Source: an uncultured Dokdonia sp.
GTDB taxonomy: Bacteria > Bacteroidota > Bacteroidia > Flavobacteriales > Flavobacteriaceae
Assembly: GCA_947503305.1 (NCBI GenBank)
Contig: CANNDF010000002.1
Span: forward strand, 620,001 to 684,000
DNA length: 64,000 nucleotides
Direction: 5' to 3'
Made by a program: the position numbers and the translations under genes. Of the stretch, positions 59,954-64,000 are shown piece after piece (within the stretch, counting starts at the first letter, position 1; every line of letters begins with the position of its first letter). Under the pieces are notes generated by a model. It worked only from the letters and a program-made list of their open reading frames with translations. It searched no databases and was not told the origin of the DNA.

Positions 59954-61658
59954 TTTCTATAGTAGATGAAGGGGTTGAAGATCTAAAAAGGGTTTCTATA
60001 ATGATAGCTATTCCCATAACTAAGACACATCCGAATAGGTTAAGCCATAAATACGGCATCCAATCTCCAAAATACCCTATTAATACAATAACCTGTGTAA
60101 TAAGCGCTGCTATAAATACAGCATTACTACGTACATATTTTATAAAAAAGGCAAGTAAGAATATCCCTAAAATATTACCGTAGAATATTGACCCTATAAT
60201 ATTGACAAGTTGGATTAAATTTTCAAATAAGCTAGCGGTACAAGCAACGATAATTGCAAGAATTCCCCATAGCAGTGTAAATCCTTTTGTAGCATTTACA
60301 TAGTGAGAATCCTCTTTTTCCTCACGGACATTACGTTTATATAAGTCGATGGCTGTTGTTGCTCCCAGTGCATTGAGCTCCGAGGCTGTAGATGACATAG
60401 CTGCCGAGAGGATAACTGCTAGCAGGAGGCCTATGAGGCCTTTAGGTAAATTGTTAAGAATAAAATGGATAAATACATAGTCTTTATCATTAGACTCCAC
60501 ACTTGCCGATGCTTTTTTAATAAGCTCTTTTCCTTTGGCTCTTAATTCTTTGTCTTCCTTAGCATATTTTGCAATATAGGACCCTGTCACGCCAGCTTCT
60601 TCAAAAACGTCGTTTGTTGGATTTTTTGCATAATTAAAGGCAGCTCCTTTTTGATATTTTTGATTGAGTTTTAATTGTCTTTCTATAGCTTTATAGTCTT
60701 CTGCATATGTAGAGTTATATACAGCTTCTGTAGCCATAGGGTTAAAATTTAATGGTGTTGCATTAAACTGATAGAAAACAAAAACCATCACACCTACCAA
60801 TAAGATAAAGAATTGCATAGGAATCTTAAGGAGGCCATTAAAAATAAGGCCCAGTCTCATTTCTCTTATATTTTTTCCAGATAGATAACGTTGTACCTGA
60901 CTTTGATCGGTACCAAAATACGAAAGCATTAAAAAGGTTCCTCCTATGAGTCCGCTCCATACCGTATATCGATTGTTAAAATCAAAAGAAAAATCTAAGA
61001 GTTCCATTTTTTCTCCTGCGCCTGCTATACTCAGTGCATCTGTAAATGAGACTTCATCTGGTAAATATTGCAAAATGAGATAGAAGGCAATAAACATCCC
61101 TATGAAAATAACGGCCATTTGTTGTTTTTGAGTGACACTTACTGCTTTTGTCCCTCCAGATACGGTATAGATAATTACTACGATTCCAATAACGATATTA
61201 AGTAGGGTAAGATCCCATCCTAGTACCGCAGAGAGAATGATTGCCGGGGCATATATCGTTATTCCTGCTGCGAGACTGCGTTGTATTAAAAATAGTATAG
61301 CGGCCAGTGATCGTGTCTTAAGATCAAATCTACTTTCCAGATATTCATAGGCTGTAAAAACTTTAAGTCGATGATAGATGGGTATAAATACAAGGCAAAT
61401 GATCACCATAGCAATAGGCAATCCAAAATAAAACTGGACAAAGCCCATCCCACTATAGAATCCTTGTCCTGTAGTAGATAAGAAAGTAATAGCACTTGCT
61501 TGAGTAGCCATTACAGAAAGGCCTACAGTCCACCATTTGGAGGTATTACCACCACGTATATAATCTTCTACATTTTTACTTCCCTGTGTTTTATAGACTC
61601 CATATAAAACAATAAAAATAAGTGTTGCACTTAAGACAATCCAATCAATCAGTTCCAT
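59946..61658 (-). CDS. sodium/solute symporter (SSS family)
   Basis: Sodium-coupled uptake transporter of 570 residues with about 13-14 transmembrane segments. The first helix (WIVLSATLIFIVLYGVY) is followed by the family's YIRGGNTSKWWTVGLSVMAT segment (Na+ site near TQASAITFLS) and by GGTKAVSVTQKQQM near 167-180. A long soluble insertion near 310-385 (KAIERQLKLNQKYQKGAAFN) is on one face. The family carries sugars, sialic acid, amino acids or vitamins. Neighbouring PIG-L and dehydrogenase genes suggest a sugar. A 35-residue membrane peptide is encoded directly upstream. Confidence 0.93.
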   Translation of the reverse strand: MELIDWIVLSATLIFIVLYGVYKTQGSKNVEDYIRGGNTSKWWTVGLSVMATQASAITFLSTTGQGFYSGMGFVQFYFGLPIAMVIICLVFIPIYHRLKVFTAYEYLESRFDLKTRSLAAILFLIQRSLAAGITIYAPAIILSAVLGWDLTLLNIVIGIVVIIYTVSGGTKAVSVTQKQQMAVIFIGMFIAFYLILQYLPDEVSFTDALSIAGAGEKMELLDFSFDFNNRYTVWSGLIGGTFLMLSYFGTDQSQVQRYLSGKNIREMRLGLIFNGLLKIPMQFFILLVGVMVFVFYQFNATPLNFNPMATEAVYNSTYAEDYKAIERQLKLNQKYQKGAAFNYAKNPTNDVFEEAGVTGSYIAKYAKEDKELRAKGKELIKKASASVESNDKDYVFIHFILNNLPKGLIGLLLAVILSAAMSSTASELNALGATTAIDLYKRNVREEKEDSHYVNATKGFTLLWGILAIIVACTASLFENLIQLVNIIGSIFYGNILGIFLLAFFIKYVRSNAVFIAALITQVIVLIGYFGDWMPYLWLNLFGCVLVMGIAIIIETLFRSSTPSSTIENA

Positions 61659-61659
61659 A

Positions 61660-61767
61660 TTATGCGAATCGATTCATTAATAAGAAAAATATAATAAAAT
61701 AGATAAGGTTTACGATTAAAACCAAGGTATATGTTTTCCGCCAGACGTACGTTGCTTCTTTATTCAT
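61660..61767 (-). CDS. 35-residue single-span membrane peptide
   Basis: A short gene between the PIG-L and symporter genes. It starts at ATG 61767, three bases after the PIG-L stop, and ends in TAA one base before the symporter ATG. The product begins MNKEATYVWRKTYTL and has one transmembrane helix of about 19 residues (VLIVNLIYFIIFFLLM) ending in NRFA. Charges (K, R, R, K) at the N-terminus suggest the N-terminus is cytoplasmic. Tight packing of three genes with no spare bases makes translation likely. It may be a small accessory subunit or regulator of the symporter, by context only. Confidence 0.75.
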   Translation of the reverse strand: MNKEATYVWRKTYTLVLIVNLIYFIIFFLLMNRFA

Positions 61768-61770
61768 AGT

Positions 61771-64000
61771 TTATCCTTTGATTTTTTCGGTTTTTTCTTT
61801 TCCTATTGATAGCATATTTGCAAAAAGTCTATAGGCACCAGAGACTCCTGCAGGAAGCTCTCTAAAGAAACTTAAACCTGTATAAATATAATGCCCTTCT
61901 CCATAGGGTGCAACAAGTAGACTTCCGTCTTTTGCAGGTTCTCCTTTGTCGTTCATAGATAAAATAGGGGTGTACTCTTCTGACCATTCATTTGGGAAGT
62001 AAAGACCTCGCTCTTGTGTCCACCCTTCAAAATCTTGTTGTGTAATTTTGTTTGGAAAATTCATGAGAGCATGGTCTTTGGCCAAAATACGAACATCACT
62101 ATACTCATCTGTAACACGATCTCTAGAGAGTTTCATAGGGTAAGGTGGACCAAATTTGGTATTTGCCCAACGTCCACTAGTATTATATTGTACAATCATA
62201 GTTCCTCCTTCTTGTACATATTCTAGTAATGCTGGTTGTTTACCTACCAACTCATCGACTACGTTATAAGCACGGATCCCTACAACTACAGCATCAAATT
62301 GTGATAGGGTTTCCTTTGTAATTTCTTCGGGTTTGATAATGGCTACCTGATAACCTATTTGTTCTAGGTTTTGAGGTACCGCATCTCCTGCTCCTTGAAT
62401 ATAGCCTATATAATCCCCTTTACGTTGGATATCTAAGCGTACTACTTTTGCCTGGGCAGGAAGGAATAATGATTGTAATGGAATATGACTGTAGTCTATA
62501 GTTACTAGTTCTTTGTCATAGCTAGTATTCCCTATAGTAACTTTTGGGGTGATAATACCTTCACTTTGTGTTGATGGTGGAGTTACTGTAAAATCTATAG
62601 TTTGTTTTTCTCCTTTTAGAGTAGTTGTAATAGCTACATTTTGAGGAGATACCGTCCAGTTTTTTGGAACTTCTAATGATAAAGTACCCGCTATTGTGTC
62701 TTTGTGTGCAGTATAAGTAACTGGAATCTTTTTTGAGCTAGCATCGGCAAAAATGAGTACTTTATCTTTTATGGCCACAGATATTTCTGGCACAATCTCA
62801 AAGGGTTGATAAACTTCTCCTTTTACACGGTCATTGTATTTGTAAACAATAGGTTTTTCAAAAGTAAAGGGGACTCCAGAAATTAAAATTTCAAAAGTAG
62901 CCCTATTTGTTTTTGGTGTTTCCGGGTTTCCAATTAGTTTTTGATCATCAACACGATACATTCCTAAGGTTCCTGGATTATTTAACCAATACGCATTGGT
63001 TGGTTTAAAATTTTGAGTAATAGGGAATGCTCCTTTGCCTTTATATCCTTTATTATGAGAAAGTTTTTCTGTAACTGTAATACGTTCTCCAGATGGAAGT
63101 GTAATGGCGTTGAGAGTCATTTGTTCAGAACTTCTATTGATGGCTTCTAGCTGTAGAGATATTTCTTCTCCTTGAGTTGCTGTAGCCGTATTTGCTCTGG
63201 CTTCGAGATATAATCCCGAACAAGCAGCTATCAAATCTTGTATTTCCTTACTTTTTATGGTTTTCCAATGTTTATCATCTAATTTTTGTAGCGCAGTATA
63301 CGCTTTTACAAGATTGGGGATACTTTTCTCAGGATGTGCATGATCATAATTTTCTTCTACAGATTTCAGAAGTGTAGCGACTGTCTGGCTTCCTTTTACA
63401 CGACCCCATGATGTATCTATTCCTTCAAACACATCTCCATTACTAGGCATGGTTCCTCGTAGTAACTCAAAATAAGTGTCACTAGTACCTCGTGTTCCTG
63501 TATTTCCAAAGCCTTGGGACTTATGTTGACTACGACTTAATGATGAAATTTCTGTATTTGATAATCCATATCCAGGATAATAGGTACCTACATCTACTTT
63601 GACTAGATTAGATTTATCTGCTTTTGCAAAGGCTTCTCTCCCTCCATAAAACCACCAGCTGGTATTAAAGAATTGTCGTTGTGCTTGCCATAGTTCTGTA
63701 TGTTGTAATTGGTCTGCATATTTTGATGGATCATTAGTAAGATCAAATGCTTCAACACTAAGCATAGCACTGGACGTATGATGACCATGGGTAGAACCTG
63801 GAGACCTATGATCAAAACGGTTGATAATCACATCTGGCTTGAATGTACGAATAGCCCATACGACGTCACTTAACACTTCATCTTTATTCCAAATAGTTAA
63901 GGTTTCATCAGGATGTTTTGAATATCCAAAGTCATTGGCTCTGGTAAAACGTTGTTCACCACCATCTGTTGCACGAGCAGCAAGTAATTCTTGAGTACGT
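61771..64000 (-). CDS. PIG-L family deacetylase, 5' end beyond the window
   Basis: LmbE/PIG-L-type zinc deacetylase of at least 742 residues. The frame stays open to the right edge, so the true start and the AHPDDE zinc motif lie outside. A GTG at 63876 is internal, because the upstream codons encode family-like RATDGGEQRFTRANDFGYSK. Visible parts are the NRFDHRSPGSTHGHH zinc loop, a long beta-sandwich region (about 290-500) and a C-terminal ThuA/amidotransferase-like domain (YNTSGRWANTKFGPPYP, YGEGHYIYTGLSFFREL). Deacetylation of an N-acetyl sugar is likely. Operon with the small membrane peptide, symporter and dehydrogenase. Confidence 0.9.
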   Translation of the reverse strand, partial: RTQELLAARATDGGEQRFTRANDFGYSKHPDETLTIWNKDEVLSDVVWAIRTFKPDVIINRFDHRSPGSTHGHHTSSAMLSVEAFDLTNDPSKYADQLQHTELWQAQRQFFNTSWWFYGGREAFAKADKSNLVKVDVGTYYPGYGLSNTEISSLSRSQHKSQGFGNTGTRGTSDTYFELLRGTMPSNGDVFEGIDTSWGRVKGSQTVATLLKSVEENYDHAHPEKSIPNLVKAYTALQKLDDKHWKTIKSKEIQDLIAACSGLYLEARANTATATQGEEISLQLEAINRSSEQMTLNAITLPSGERITVTEKLSHNKGYKGKGAFPITQNFKPTNAYWLNNPGTLGMYRVDDQKLIGNPETPKTNRATFEILISGVPFTFEKPIVYKYNDRVKGEVYQPFEIVPEISVAIKDKVLIFADASSKKIPVTYTAHKDTIAGTLSLEVPKNWTVSPQNVAITTTLKGEKQTIDFTVTPPSTQSEGIITPKVTIGNTSYDKELVTIDYSHIPLQSLFLPAQAKVVRLDIQRKGDYIGYIQGAGDAVPQNLEQIGYQVAIIKPEEITKETLSQFDAVVVGIRAYNVVDELVGKQPALLEYVQEGGTMIVQYNTSGRWANTKFGPPYPMKLSRDRVTDEYSDVRILAKDHALMNFPNKITQQDFEGWTQERGLYFPNEWSEEYTPILSMNDKGEPAKDGSLLVAPYGEGHYIYTGLSFFRELPAGVSGAYRLFANMLSIGKEKTEKIKG
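63620..63633. repeat. degenerate palindromic repeat in PIG-L gene
   Basis: GCTTTTGCAAAGGC differs from the repeat at three positions and is still read as AFAKA in the PIG-L protein (EAFAKADKSN). It may be a drifting copy whose codons kept the peptide. Confidence 0.45.

Noticed and set aside
1-64000. tRNA, rRNA or IS elements
   Set aside because: No TPsiC-like GGTTCGAATCC in a cloverleaf context, no rRNA signatures and no transposase-like ORF or matching terminal repeats were seen by eye.

Overview
The window is chromosomal DNA from a member of the Bacteroidota, most likely a marine Flavobacteriaceae. The evidence is low-GC DNA (single rows hand-count at about 28 to 43 percent GC), several secreted proteins with type IX secretion (T9SS) C-terminal sorting domains, 2TM-domain and LytTR regulators, families typical of Flavobacteriia (DUF4290, LETM1-related, Lacal_2735, DUF2911), and a Bacteroidetes-type promoter with TTG, 19 bases and TAnnTTTG upstream of the HU gene. 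I cannot name the genus. I see no rRNA, tRNA, CRISPR array, transposase or prophage gene.

Layout. 0.3-3.4 kb: type II NADH dehydrogenase and a GH13 alpha-glucosidase. 3.5-6.7 kb: pyrR-pyrB, an unknown STAS-like protein, RNase Z and an unknown acidic protein in one tight run. 6.7-8.7 kb: FAD sugar-lactone-type oxidase with a Bor-like lipoprotein. 8.8-12.9 kb: pdxH, sixA-like phosphatase, ppk1 and ppx, a polyphosphate synthesis and breakdown operon. 13-16.5 kb: outer membrane barrel, miaE-like hydroxylase, dnaX and a 57-residue gene. 16.8-21 kb: three tandem 2TM proteins, a secreted amidohydrolase, a LytTR response regulator with no kinase beside it, and a LETM1-related protein. 21.2-26 kb: a 1576-residue secreted M36 metalloprotease with Cys-containing repeats. 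26-33.5 kb: HU, fmt, recQ, an AAA ATPase, DUF493, sdpI/sdpR-like pair, DUF4290 and murA. 33.5-39 kb: two CRTAC1-like T9SS proteins around a secreted VOC protein, and an M20 peptidase.

39-52 kb is an AT-rich accessory stretch, nearly all on the minus strand. It holds three different beta-lactamase-fold serine hydrolases, many small membrane proteins, Crp-like and LytTR regulators, and an ECF sigma factor operon with an exported alpha/beta hydrolase. 53-57.5 kb is visibly richer in GC and carries a photolyase, an unusual SDR, an SRPBCC protein, a Tat-exported glucose-fructose-oxidoreductase-like protein and an aquaporin. 57.6-64 kb carries a DUF2911 protein and a sugar-type operon: PIG-L deacetylase (cut by the right edge), a 35-residue membrane peptide, a sodium/solute symporter, a Gfo/Idh/MocA dehydrogenase and a PH-like membrane protein.

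The strongest unexplained signal is a perfect palindrome, GCTTTCGCGAAAGC, present ten times by eye and always flanked by a pyrimidine before and a purine after. It occurs inside six genes and in four intergenic gaps, with further degraded copies. Five of the six coding copies are read in the same frame as Ala-Phe-Ala-Lys-Ala. It behaves like a highly iterated palindrome spread over the chromosome and not like a protein motif, a terminator or a mobile gene.
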